64,000 nucleotides of DNA from Clostridium sp. HBUAS56010 (GTDB lineage Bacteria; Bacillota; Clostridia; Lachnospirales; Lachnospiraceae), in contig NZ_SULJ01000001.1 of NCBI RefSeq assembly GCF_007115105.1, forward strand, positions 496,001 through 560,000. The letters run 5' to 3'. Numbering within the stretch: position 1 is the first letter of the stretch; each line of letters starts with the position of its first letter. Below, piece by piece: positions 1 through 8,144 of the stretch. A program made the translations under genes and the position numbers. The notes below the pieces were generated by a model. The model saw only the letters and a program-made list of their open reading frames with translations, was not told the origin of the DNA and did not search any database.

Positions 1-612
1 CAGATCCGTATAATCACCGTTTACCTTTAACATCTCCTGTGATATCTCTTTTAAAGGCTTTGTAATGGAGCCGGCAAAGCTGTCCGCAGAAAAAGCAGAA
101 TACAAAATCGCCACAAGAAAACTAAGCCACACAGCAGGAAGCAGAAGCAAAACATATTCTTTCATTCCTGTATAAGGTATTGCCATGCGCAAAATATAAT
201 CAGATTCACTGGAATGGATCGCCACATAAAGCATGGTTTCTTTCAGAGTATCCGAATAACGCCTGGAATATCCAACCCCTTCTTCTTTTGCCTCCTTGAC
301 TTCTTCCCTCTGGGCATGATTATCAAGAGAAGAAACCGGCACATCTCCTGTATCAGCAACAACCGTTCCATCTGAACGGATAATGGTAAACCGGCTCTTT
401 TTTTCATTTAATACCCTTTTCAGTTTACCGACTTCCGACGTTATATCTCCATTATAATCCAGAACTTTATCAATGGCATCTAAGGTATAGCGCATATCTT
501 TTCTGGAGTTTTTTAAAAGAGCACTGCTGGCTGCAATATAAAATATAAAAGTACTTAACAGCAGGACTACTAAAATAACCTGGAGAAACTTTGCAAATAT
601 TGCCTTTCTCAT
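1..612 (-). CDS. Sensor histidine kinase, N-terminal part (cut by window edge)
   Basis: The reading frame is open from an ATG at 612 to the left edge (204 codons), so only the sensing half is visible. Residues about 5-27 form a membrane helix, followed by an extracytoplasmic region of about 130 residues, a second helix (LLLPAVWLSFLVAILYSAF) and the start of a HAMP-like segment (ITKPLKEISQEM). The kinase domain lies outside the window. The start is preceded by a GGAGGTTT ribosome site. It is last in an operon after the response regulator at 634-1323 and the Na/Pi symporter, a layout that suggests a PhoR-like phosphate or envelope sensor. The family call rests on topology and neighbours only. 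Confidence 0.8.
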   Translation of the reverse strand, partial: MRKAIFAKFLQVILVVLLLSTFIFYIAASSALLKNSRKDMRYTLDAIDKVLDYNGDITSEVGKLKRVLNEKKSRFTIIRSDGTVVADTGDVPVSSLDNHAQREEVKEAKEEGVGYSRRYSDTLKETMLYVAIHSSESDYILRMAIPYTGMKEYVLLLLPAVWLSFLVAILYSAFSADSFAGSITKPLKEISQEMLKVNGDYTDL

Positions 613-633
613 AGGAAACCTCCGTTCCACTTT

Positions 634-1323
634 TTATTCTTCTGTTTTCATGAAACGGTACCCTACGCCGCGGACTGTCTTGATGCAGGCACTGCCTTTC
701 TCTCCCAGTTTCTGACGCAAAGTTCGGATGTGCATGTCCAGAGTTCTTGTTTCTCCATCATAATCATAGCCCCATATCTGATTAAGCAGTTCGTCTCTTG
801 TGACCACCTTATTATGATTTTCCATCAGATATTGAAGCAGTTCAAACTCCTTTAAGGTCAGCTCCACCTTTTTGCCATCGCAGTAAACTTCCCTGGTTTT
901 TTTATTCAGATTCAGATAATAAAGATCCAGTACGTCATCAACCGCATTGGCTCTTGTACTCCGCCTCAAAAGACTTCTGATTCTGGCAGCAAGTTCCATA
1001 ACCCCAAAAGGTTTTGTCATATAATCATCAGCGCCGCCATCAAGACCTGCCACCTTATCAAACTCACGGTCTTTTGCCGTAAGAACTAAAATGGGAAGAT
1101 CCTTTAAGCATTCAATTTTACGAATCTTACGGATTGCCGTCAATCCGTCCATGCCTGGCAGCATTAAATCAAACACAGCAAGAGAAGGGCGGTCCGTTTC
1201 AATCTGCTTCAAACATTCCTCCGCCATCTCAAATGCAGCCACTTCATAGCCAAATCCTTCTAAAGCAATCTTTATTAAGTCTCTGATATTGTCATCATCT
1301 TCAATTACATAGATTTGTTCCAT
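634..1323 (-). CDS. OmpR/PhoB-family response regulator
   Basis: A two-domain DNA-binding response regulator of 229 residues, typical length. The receiver domain has the acidic pocket (EDDD at 8-11), phospho-acceptor Asp52 in VFDLMLPG and the conserved Lys in MTKPFG. The C-terminal winged helix is of the PhoB type (LTLKEFELLQYL, ending TVRGVGYRF). It lies 16 bp after the Na/Pi symporter gene and 22 bp before the histidine kinase, so the three probably form one transcript. The symporter context points to phosphate or ion sensing (inference). The start has a GAAAGGAAG ribosome site. Confidence 0.93.
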   Translation of the reverse strand: MEQIYVIEDDDNIRDLIKIALEGFGYEVAAFEMAEECLKQIETDRPSLAVFDLMLPGMDGLTAIRKIRKIECLKDLPILVLTAKDREFDKVAGLDGGADDYMTKPFGVMELAARIRSLLRRSTRANAVDDVLDLYYLNLNKKTREVYCDGKKVELTLKEFELLQYLMENHNKVVTRDELLNQIWGYDYDGETRTLDMHIRTLRQKLGEKGSACIKTVRGVGYRFMKTEE

Positions 1324-1338
1324 ATGCCCTTCCTTTCT

Positions 1339-3000
1339 CTACATTTCCTCTCTTACATAACCAGCCACATTATGTGCATGGTCTGAAATACGTTCCAGAT
1401 TGTTTAAAGCATCTAAGAAAATAACCCCGCTCTCAGGCCGGCAGATCTTTAAAGATAAGCGTTCAATATGACGCTCTCTAAATTCTTCTTCTAAGTTGTC
1501 CACAATCTCCTCGCTTCGGACAACTACACGAACTTCTGACATATCTGAGGCTTTCCTGGCATCAATCGCATGTTGAAGCGAGCTTCGGACAGCCAAAAAC
1601 ATTTCCTCCAGCTCCTTGTCCGCCTCCCGGGAAAAAGAAATAGCCCGGCGAGATTTTTCAAGAGCCAGCTCCGAAAGATTCTCACAGTGATCACTGATGC
1701 GTTCAAAATCGCTGACCATATAGAAAAGGTTCTTCACAATTAAATGCTGTTCTTCGTTTAATGACTGATTACTGATCTTGATTAAGTAATCCGTGAGTAT
1801 CTTCTCATATTCATTAATGGCCTGTTCCATCTTTTTGACTTCTGTGGCTTCACTTGCAGCGTTATCCAGTAAAACATGGGCTGTAAAGTCGAAATTCTGA
1901 AGCACAGCATATCCCATCTCAACCGCCTCATGGCTGGCACTTTCTATGGCAAATGAAGGTGTTTCAAGAATTCTGCTGTCCAGATGGCGTTTCATCCGTT
2001 CTTTTAAATCTGCCGAAGCCAGGTTCGACTGCTTGTCTTCCCTTACAAGTATTCCCGATAATCGAACCAGACAACCTGCAAAGGGGAATAAAAAAATGGT
2101 GTTAGAAACATTAAACATGGTATGAAATATGGATATATTCACGCTGGTCACCGGAGAAAGGGCAAAAACAGGATTCATCCGGAATACACCAGTCATGATA
2201 ACGCCAAAGATCAAAGCTCCTGCCACATTAAAAAGGAGATGGATCATTGCCGCCTGTCTGGCTGTACGATTTGCTCCAAAGCTGGAATGAATGGCGGCAG
2301 CACAGGAGCCAATATTCTGCCCCAGATTGATAAATACTGCAGTCTGCCAGTCCACCATCCCATTCAGTGCAAGCACCTGCAGGATGCCTACGGATACAGA
2401 GGAACTCTGAAGCAGACCGGTAACCAGAAGTCCGGCAAGAATTCCCAAAAACGGATATCTTCCCATGGCTGAAAATGTATCCAGAAAAAATGGATTTGTT
2501 CGGTAATACCCAGAGGAAACGGACATAAACTGAAGCCCAATAAACAAAAGGCCGAATCCCACCATCACCTCCCCGATCTGCTTTCTCTTTTCTTTCTTTG
2601 AAAGGAAACCCAAAAGTGCCCCTGCCACAATAAGAACAGAGGAGAACCATTCAGGTTTCAGCATCTCCCCCCACTCATTCATGGACACAATCCAACTGGT
2701 AACAGTGGTTCCAACATTGGCACCCATAATAATTCCCACCGCCTGGGAGAGATTTAAGATTCCTGCATTGACAAATCCCACCACCATAACTGTGGTTGCA
2801 GAACTGCTTAAAATAATAGCAGTAATTCCTGTACCCATCAGTATTCCCATAACCCGGTTCCCGGTCAGTGCGCCTAAAAACTGCTGCATCTTATGGGCGG
2901 CTGATTTTTGAAGCCCATCTGCCATTCTGTCCATTCCATAGAGAAACACTCCAAGTCCTCCTAAGAACTGGATCAGTCGTTCCAAGTCTTCCATCGACAT
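1339..3000 (-). CDS. Na+/phosphate cotransporter (NptA/PF02690 family) with PhoU-like tail
   Basis: An integral membrane symporter of 553 residues. The first ~310 residues carry two inverted repeats with family-typical motifs (GLGVFLYGMDRMADGL, ILSSSATTVMVVGFVN, GANVGTT and, in the second repeat, LLQSSSVSVGIL and GQNIGS). The last ~200 residues are helical and PhoU-like (RISDHCENLSELA, then ERISDHAHNVAGYV), as usual in bacterial members. It imports phosphate driven by sodium (family knowledge). It is first in an apparent operon with the response regulator and kinase. The start ATG at 3000 follows a GGGGGG-rich ribosome site. Confidence 0.92.
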   Translation of the reverse strand: MSMEDLERLIQFLGGLGVFLYGMDRMADGLQKSAAHKMQQFLGALTGNRVMGILMGTGITAIILSSSATTVMVVGFVNAGILNLSQAVGIIMGANVGTTVTSWIVSMNEWGEMLKPEWFSSVLIVAGALLGFLSKKEKRKQIGEVMVGFGLLFIGLQFMSVSSGYYRTNPFFLDTFSAMGRYPFLGILAGLLVTGLLQSSSVSVGILQVLALNGMVDWQTAVFINLGQNIGSCAAAIHSSFGANRTARQAAMIHLLFNVAGALIFGVIMTGVFRMNPVFALSPVTSVNISIFHTMFNVSNTIFLFPFAGCLVRLSGILVREDKQSNLASADLKERMKRHLDSRILETPSFAIESASHEAVEMGYAVLQNFDFTAHVLLDNAASEATEVKKMEQAINEYEKILTDYLIKISNQSLNEEQHLIVKNLFYMVSDFERISDHCENLSELALEKSRRAISFSREADKELEEMFLAVRSSLQHAIDARKASDMSEVRVVVRSEEIVDNLEEEFRERHIERLSLKICRPESGVIFLDALNNLERISDHAHNVAGYVREEM

Positions 3001-3096
3001 AGTATTCCCCCCGATCTTACTGCATGTCTTGTAAGTACTATATCAAATCTATGTAAAGTATCCTATATCAAAGAGTAAAATCTCTGTAAATTTTTA

Positions 3097-4089
3097 TCAT
3101 TGTAAAATTTCTTTGTATACACGGAGAACATTTTTATAAAAAACAGCTTCTATTTCACTGTCTGAAAATCCAGCTTTTTTCATGGCCGCTTCCAGCATCG
3201 GCAGGTCTTCTGGAGATTTCAGTTCCAAGTCTCCCCCAATTCCATCAAAATCAGAACCAAGTCCGATACACTGGATTCCCCCCACCTGTTTTATATGCCT
3301 GATATGAGAGATCATATCTCTGACTCTGCTGATCTCATGCTCTCCTTTTTTCCAATCATAAAGAAAGGCAGCACAATAATTAAGTCCCATGACACCCCCT
3401 CGCTCAGAGAGCCGTCTGATCATGTCATCCGTAAGGTTTCTTGGACAGGAGGTAACGGTTCTGGCATTGGAATGGCTGGCTACAAACGGTTTATTCGTAT
3501 ATCGGAATACATCTTCGATTCCTGCATCTGATAAATGGGATACATCTACGATGATTCCTAAATCCTCCATCTCCTTTAAGAATTCGATTCCTTTTTCTGT
3601 AAGCCCATGTTCTGTATCCGGCTCAAAAAATCCCACTCCGTTTTCTTCCCATATGCGGTTTGGATGGGCAAGTTCATTCTTATAATTCCAGGTAAGTGTC
3701 ATCATTCGGACACCCAGTCTGTAAAAGTCTCTTAAGAAAGCAAGTTCTCCCTGACAGACGCCGCCTTCTTCAATCGTCAGCATTGCGGACATCTTTCCTT
3801 CCTTCCGGTTTCGTTCGATGTCATCATAAGAAGTAACCACACCAATCAGTTCTTTCTGTTGTTCCATTTCCGTATAAAAAAGATCCACAAGTTTCATGCA
3901 ATATTCAAATGGCCGTTCATGACTGGATAATTCTGTAAACAGGGCAAAATTCTGAAGATAATAGTCTCCCTTTTTCATCCGCTCCAGATCAATGTGACAA
4001 TCATTTTTTAAAAGGGAATAGTCTTTTCCCTCTTCTCTTCTATAAAATAACTCTGAAATAGTATCACAGTGCATATCTATCACTTTCAT
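3097..4089 (-). CDS. Membrane dipeptidase (peptidase family M19)
   Basis: A zinc-dependent dipeptidase of the renal dipeptidase type, 330 residues. It begins with the metal motif IDMHCDTI (His7, Asp9), has the bridging Glu in TIEEGG and further metal ligands in DVSHLSD and VASHSNAR, and ends with a family-typical helical tail. No signal peptide is visible, as usual for the bacterial cytosolic members. It cleaves dipeptides, including those with D-residues at the C-terminal side (family knowledge). The gene stands alone between the symporter operon and the alarmone synthetase, on the same strand. Confidence 0.92.
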   Translation of the reverse strand: MKVIDMHCDTISELFYRREEGKDYSLLKNDCHIDLERMKKGDYYLQNFALFTELSSHERPFEYCMKLVDLFYTEMEQQKELIGVVTSYDDIERNRKEGKMSAMLTIEEGGVCQGELAFLRDFYRLGVRMMTLTWNYKNELAHPNRIWEENGVGFFEPDTEHGLTEKGIEFLKEMEDLGIIVDVSHLSDAGIEDVFRYTNKPFVASHSNARTVTSCPRNLTDDMIRRLSERGGVMGLNYCAAFLYDWKKGEHEISRVRDMISHIRHIKQVGGIQCIGLGSDFDGIGGDLELKSPEDLPMLEAAMKKAGFSDSEIEAVFYKNVLRVYKEILQ

Positions 4090-4216
4090 ACATTAAACCC
4101 TTTCCTGTCTCATGATTTTTGTATACGCAGAAGGAGCAACCCATAATGAGCCACTCCTTTTGTAACTATGCAAATAGTAACGCTGTTATGTTACATTTTA
4201 ACAAAATATTCTATTG

Positions 4217-4927
4217 TTATTTTGTAATTGCAATTCCCTGCGCTTCAATCTTCTTTCTGATATTAAGCATCCGTTCGTCCGTATTGGCAATGATATCTGC
4301 ACATTCCCGCAGTTCTGCACTGATCTCTTCCGAATGATCCTGCATTTCTTTTTTATACTTTAACTGATGATCAAGACTTGCCCAAAAATCCATGGCAATG
4401 GTACGGATCTGAACCTCCACCCGCATCCACTTTTTCTGTTCGGAAAAGAAAACAGGAATCTCCACAATCATATGATAGCTGCGGTAACCATTGTTCTTAG
4501 GGTTGGAAATATAGTCTTTTATGGCAATGATATGAACATCATCCTGTCTGGTAAGCATCTCTGCAACTGCATAGATGTCATCAACAAAAGAACAGATCAC
4601 ACGGACTCCTGCAACATCATCAAGATGTTCCATCATGGATTCCAGGGAAACCGGATAACCTCTGCGCTGAAGTTTTTCCACAATACTGATAGGTTTTTTC
4701 ACTCTGGATTTTACCATCTCAATCGGATTTCTGGAATTCCTTACAGACAATTCATCGTTTAAAACTTCTAATTTTGTTTTAAGTTCCCTGATTGCGCAAG
4801 TATACATCATCATTGCTTCCTGAAATTGATATGCCTGCTTGATTAAAGGATCCGGAACCTGAACCAGGTTTGGGACATTTACAATGGACTGAATCAATTC
4901 ACTATTAGGGTTCATGCTTATATTCAT
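4217..4927 (-). CDS. Small alarmone synthetase, (p)ppGpp synthetase (YjbM/YwaC type)
   Basis: A single-domain RelA/SpoT-like synthetase of 236 residues without the HD hydrolase domain, so synthesis only. Visible motifs are IVEKLQRRGYP, the DDVAGVRVICSFVDDIY strand, NGYRSYHMIVEIPV and the G-loop-proximal VEVQIRTIAMDFWASLDHQLKYK, all standard for the family. It transfers pyrophosphate from ATP to GDP or GTP (family knowledge). The C-terminal helix is like that of RelQ-type enzymes. The neighbours (mrp, dipeptidase) give no extra clue. Confidence 0.92.
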   Translation of the reverse strand: MNISMNPNSELIQSIVNVPNLVQVPDPLIKQAYQFQEAMMMYTCAIRELKTKLEVLNDELSVRNSRNPIEMVKSRVKKPISIVEKLQRRGYPVSLESMMEHLDDVAGVRVICSFVDDIYAVAEMLTRQDDVHIIAIKDYISNPKNNGYRSYHMIVEIPVFFSEQKKWMRVEVQIRTIAMDFWASLDHQLKYKKEMQDHSEEISAELRECADIIANTDERMLNIRKKIEAQGIAITK

Positions 4928-4954
4928 CTTTATACCTCGTGTTAAAAAAGATTA

Positions 4955-5794
4955 TTAAGCCTTCTCCGCCGCCACAACAGCAGCATCAAGCCAGGGGGCA
5001 TCTAAGTACTCAACTGTGCCGCCATCCACTGCAGCGGCGATCTTTGGTTCAATAGGAATCTTGGCAAGAACAGGCAGCTTATGCTCTTTCGCCACCTGAT
5101 CAATATGGCTTTCTCCAAATACTGCAATTTTCTTTCCGCAGTCCGGACAGTTTAAATAACTCATGTTTTCAACAAGTCCCAAAATAGGAATATTCATCTT
5201 CTTTGCCATATTCACTGCTTTTGCAACAATCATAGACACCAGTTCCTGGGGAGATGTTACAATCATAATACCATCAAGGGGCAATGACTGGAACACAGTC
5301 AGCGGAACATCACCCGTTCCCGGAGGCATGTCCACAAACATATAATCAATGTCCTGCCATAACGTCTGCTGCCAGAACTGCTTTACTGTTCCTGCAATCA
5401 CCGGACCTCTCCAGATCACCGGATCTGTCTCATGATCTAATATAAGATTGGCTGACATCACTTCAATTCCTGTTGCCGTTGTTGCCGGAATCATCAAACC
5501 ATTCTGTGCCATTCCCACGCCTGCATCCGAGAGACCAAATGCTTTTGGAATGGAAGGACCGGTAATATCCGCATCCAAAATGGCTGTTTTATATCCTTTT
5601 GCTTTCATGCGGACAGACATCATGGTGGTGACCAGTGATTTACCAACACCGCCTTTTCCGCTTACAATACCAATTACCTTTTTTACTGAACTGTCGGCAT
5701 GAAGGGGCTCTAAAAAACTCTTTGGTCCTTCCTGTCTGACTGCACAGCTTTCTCCGCAACTATTACAATTATGAGTACAATCTGCATCACTCAT
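4955..5794 (-). CDS. Mrp/NBP35-type Fe-S carrier ATPase
   Basis: A P-loop ATPase of 279 residues that binds and transfers iron-sulfur clusters (family knowledge). The N-terminus has a four-cysteine motif (CTHNCNSCGESC), typical of the NBP35-like form. The deviant Walker A motif GIVSGKGGVGKS starts near residue 42, and MFVDMPPGTGD is the Walker B region. The conserved CPDC pair near residue 216 is the dimer-interface cluster site. Length and motifs are complete. The monocistronic position and absence of neighbouring suf/isc genes suggest a housekeeping role. Confidence 0.92.
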   Translation of the reverse strand: MSDADCTHNCNSCGESCAVRQEGPKSFLEPLHADSSVKKVIGIVSGKGGVGKSLVTTMMSVRMKAKGYKTAILDADITGPSIPKAFGLSDAGVGMAQNGLMIPATTATGIEVMSANLILDHETDPVIWRGPVIAGTVKQFWQQTLWQDIDYMFVDMPPGTGDVPLTVFQSLPLDGIMIVTSPQELVSMIVAKAVNMAKKMNIPILGLVENMSYLNCPDCGKKIAVFGESHIDQVAKEHKLPVLAKIPIEPKIAAAVDGGTVEYLDAPWLDAAVVAAEKA

Positions 5795-5932
5795 GATTCA
5801 TTCCTCCTAACGAAAACCATATCAACAATTAGAGGGAAGTTACATAAACTTCCATGGCACATCTTAAATTATAGTATGAAAAAAGAATTCTGTCCATGGA
5901 TTTTATGCAGACTGCTTTAAATTATCTGGCAG

Positions 5933-5969
5933 AAAAGCCTGTGACTTCAACGAAATCACAGGCTTTTTC
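5933..5969 (-). terminator. Intrinsic terminator after folT
   Basis: A perfect 12-bp stem (AAAAGCCTGTGA with TCACAGGCTTTT) lies directly after the folT stop. In the minus direction it is followed by TTTTCTG. The A/T flanks on both sides allow it to act in both directions. Confidence 0.75.
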
Positions 5970-6542
5970 TCACTTTGTCTTAACAGTCCAAGGCGTCTGA
6001 ATCATACGAAATACGCCGATTCCGCCTAATGCTTTAATCACCGTATAAAATACAATGGAATCAATGGGCCACATAACAAGATTTTTCAATGCCCTTGCAG
6101 GTAAAAGGATCATAAACCCTTTTCCGTAAAGAATGGATAAACATAACGTGTTCAAGAGCACATTACAGATTATCATAACCACCAGCTTGGAAATCAAAAC
6201 CCGCTTTAAGGTTATGGTCCTCTTGTAATAGAGGCAGCCATACAGGATTCCTGATAACAGAGTTACCAGTGTCAGTCCCGGGAAAAAAGCTCCGTTAGGC
6301 TTCATTAAATATTTCAGCACGTCCAAACTTGCTGAAAAAAGACCGCCTACTACGGGTCCAAAGAGATACGCGATCATCCCATTTGGAATTGATGCAAAGC
6401 CCAGCCTGATATAATTGCCAAGATTAATGGAAAACATTCCAAGAATGATTGCAATTGCACCAAACATGGCGGCAGTGGTAATGGTTCTTACATTCTTTAA
6501 TTCCCTGTAAGAATCGGTGAACAAAGTAACGAATTTTTTCAT
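5970..6542 (-). CDS. folT: Folate ECF transporter S component
   Basis: A 190-residue membrane protein with about six hydrophobic segments. It has the FolT/ECF pattern: a charged N-terminus, TITTAAMFGAIAIILGMFSINLG, then the AxxxN-like FASIPNGMIAYLFGP and PARALKNLVMWPIDS near the C-terminus. It captures folates and needs the shared EcfAA'T module, which is not in this window. The gene follows a THF riboswitch (6604-6703), which independently supports folate as the substrate. The RBS AAAGGAGG precedes the ATG at 6542. Confidence 0.88.
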   Translation of the reverse strand: MKKFVTLFTDSYRELKNVRTITTAAMFGAIAIILGMFSINLGNYIRLGFASIPNGMIAYLFGPVVGGLFSASLDVLKYLMKPNGAFFPGLTLVTLLSGILYGCLYYKRTITLKRVLISKLVVMIICNVLLNTLCLSILYGKGFMILLPARALKNLVMWPIDSIVFYTVIKALGGIGVFRMIQTPWTVKTK

Positions 6543-6603
6543 AAAAAAATACCTCCTTTGCAGACCTCAGACTACAACCGGAGATAATCGTACTTATCTT
6601 CTG

Positions 6604-6703
6604 ATGCAGCGGGATGCAACTCGTGTACCGCAAGAAAATCTTTTCGTCCAAATGACAACTCCCTGTTCATCCGGCACTTAACGCACACAAGTCTACTCTG
6701 CGA
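6604..6703 (-). promoter_or_regulatory. THF (tetrahydrofolate) riboswitch
   Basis: The minus strand carries the conserved parts of the THF riboswitch in order: AGAGTAGA after the P1 strand, GCGTTAAGTG, then GGGAGTTGTC and, at the 3' side, GTTGCATCCCGCTGC closing P1 (GCAG with CTGC). It sits in the 5' leader of folT, the best known target of this riboswitch class in Clostridia. A small hairpin (AGATAA/TTATCT) and the AAAGGAGG ribosome site follow, so translational control is plausible (inference). Confidence 0.88.
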
Positions 6704-6787
6704 CTTTTCTATTTTATTTATAACTTCACCAGTATATCATAGATTCTTAAAAATGCAAATATTTTTTCGGAACTTGCAGAAAATCAT

Positions 6788-6816
6788 TTGACAAGCTGCA
6801 AAATTAAGTTTAGGAT
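6788..6816 (+). promoter_or_regulatory. Sigma-A promoter for lrgAB
   Basis: A consensus -35 TTGACA at 6788-6793 and a -10 TAGGAT at 6811-6816 are spaced by 17 bp. They lie about 45 bp before the lrgA start on the same strand. Confidence 0.6.
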
Positions 6817-6860
6817 AAACCATAGCTGAGAATTCGACAAAAAACGCAGGAGGCGTAGCT

Positions 6861-7232
6861 ATGAAATACTTAAGACAATTCAGCATTATTCTTCTTATTT
6901 CTTTAATAGGAGAAGTCATCCATTTATTTATCCATCTCCCTATCCCCGCCAGCATTTACGGCTTGCTGATTATGCTGATCGGGTTAATAACAAAACTCAT
7001 TCCTTTAAATGCGGTGGAAGACGCCAGCATATTTCTGATTGAAATCATGCCCGTCATGTTTATCCCTGCAGCGGTTGGACTTTTAGATTCCTGGGGTATT
7101 CTTGGACCTATTTTAGTTCCTTTTATTGTGATTACCCTGTTTTCCACGATTGCGGTCATGGCGCTCACGGGAAAGGTGACACAATTTTTTATCCGGATTG
7201 ACAAAAAAAGGAAGGAAAAAGACCATGAGTAA
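6861..7232 (+). CDS. lrgA: CidA/LrgA family holin-like membrane protein
   Basis: A 123-residue protein with four hydrophobic helices and the family signature PIPASIYGLLIMLIGL near residue 30, followed by the conserved FIPAAVGLLDSWGIL. A basic tail (KKRKEK) closes the protein. LrgA/CidA proteins influence murein hydrolase activity, and in some bacteria the pair with LrgB transports small organic acids such as pyruvate (family knowledge; which applies here is open). AGGAGG lies 8 bp before the ATG. The stop overlaps the lrgB start. Confidence 0.9.
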   Translation: MKYLRQFSIILLISLIGEVIHLFIHLPIPASIYGLLIMLIGLITKLIPLNAVEDASIFLIEIMPVMFIPAAVGLLDSWGILGPILVPFIVITLFSTIAVMALTGKVTQFFIRIDKKRKEKDHE

Positions 7233-7917
7233 TACAGTAAACAGTTTTTTATTTTTCGGTGCGGCAATCAGTCTTTTGGGATATGAACTGGGTGTTCAGT
7301 TAAAAAGAAAATTTAAATCTCCCATTTTTAACCCATTATTAATCTCCATTCTAGTGGTCATGGGATTATTGTCTCTGTTTAAAATCAAATATGATGTCTA
7401 CAACCAGAGTGCAAAATACATCAGCTATCTTCTTACACCTGCTACCATCTGCCTGGCGGTTCCTTTATACCGGCAGATTGAACTGCTGAAAAAACATTCT
7501 AAAGCGATTATCGCCGGAACACTGACAGGCGTGCTCACTACCATGAGTACCGTGCTTCTTCTGGCACTTATCTTCGGGTTGAATCACCAGGAATATGTTA
7601 CTTTCCTGCCAAAGTCTATTACAACGGCAATTGCCATGGGTGTCTCTGAAGAAATGAAAGGATTTGTTACCATTACTGTTGCCAGCATTATTATTACGGG
7701 CATCCTTGGAAGTATTATTGCAGAAACGGTCTGCCGGATCTTTCGCATAACAGAACCGGTTGCCGTGGGGATTGCCATTGGTTCCGCAGCTCATGCCATT
7801 GGAACAACAAAAGCACTGGAAATAGGCGAAATTGAAGGTGCCATGAGCAGTCTGGCGATTGCAACCTCAGGACTTTGTACTGTAATTTTTGCATCTATAT
7901 TTGCAAATTTTTTATAA
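7225..7917 (+). CDS. lrgB: LrgB/CidB family membrane protein
   Basis: I place the start at the ATG at 7225 (MSNTVNSF), which overlaps the lrgA stop by 8 bp and follows GGAAGGAAA. The protein is 230 residues with many membrane helices and conserved family stretches LPKSITTAIAMGVSEEMKG and GSAAHAIGTTKALEIGE. It works with LrgA. Its natural terminator directly downstream has been interrupted by an IS element (7957-9614). Confidence 0.9.
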   Translation: MSNTVNSFLFFGAAISLLGYELGVQLKRKFKSPIFNPLLISILVVMGLLSLFKIKYDVYNQSAKYISYLLTPATICLAVPLYRQIELLKKHSKAIIAGTLTGVLTTMSTVLLLALIFGLNHQEYVTFLPKSITTAIAMGVSEEMKGFVTITVASIIITGILGSIIAETVCRIFRITEPVAVGIAIGSAAHAIGTTKALEIGEIEGAMSSLAIATSGLCTVIFASIFANFL

Positions 7918-7946
7918 ATTGTTCTTTATAAGCCTAAAAAAAAGAG

Positions 7947-7956
7947 GTCACAGACC
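7947..7956. repeat. Target-site duplication, left copy
   Basis: GTCACAGACC directly precedes the IS left end and is repeated exactly at 9615-9624 after the right end. A 10-bp duplication fits IS4/IS231-like elements. Joining the two flanks restores a hairpin (AGAGGTC-ACA-GACCTCT with A and T tracts), the original shared terminator. Confidence 0.9.
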
Positions 7957-7987
7957 CAATGTCATTAAGTTAAGATGAATAATTAAG

Positions 7988-8025
7988 ATCTCTATATCAG
8001 AAATGGTATGGGGGTCTTTTTTATT
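7988..8025 (+). terminator. Terminator-like hairpin at IS left end
   Basis: AGATCTCTATATC can pair with GGTATGGGGGTCT over 13 positions (several G:U), followed by TTTTTT. It would block transcription entering the IS from lrgB. Confidence 0.5.
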
Positions 8026-8060
8026 TTGTAAAAATACTTGACATTATGATTCAAATGTGC

Positions 8061-8105
8061 GGCCGCTCTCGCTACTGATTAATTTAATTAGTTGCGAGAG
8101 CGGCC
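8061..8105 (+). other. GC-rich hairpin in transposase leader
   Basis: A perfect 12-bp inverted repeat, GGCCGCTCTCGC with GCGAGAGCGGCC, has further AT pairing inside the loop. It lies 40 bp before the transposase start and stands out from the AT-rich IS. A role in limiting read-through expression of transposase is inference from other IS elements. Confidence 0.75.
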
Positions 8106-8144
8106 CTTGTAATTAAGAAACAGCTTAATTTCGAGGAGGAATAC

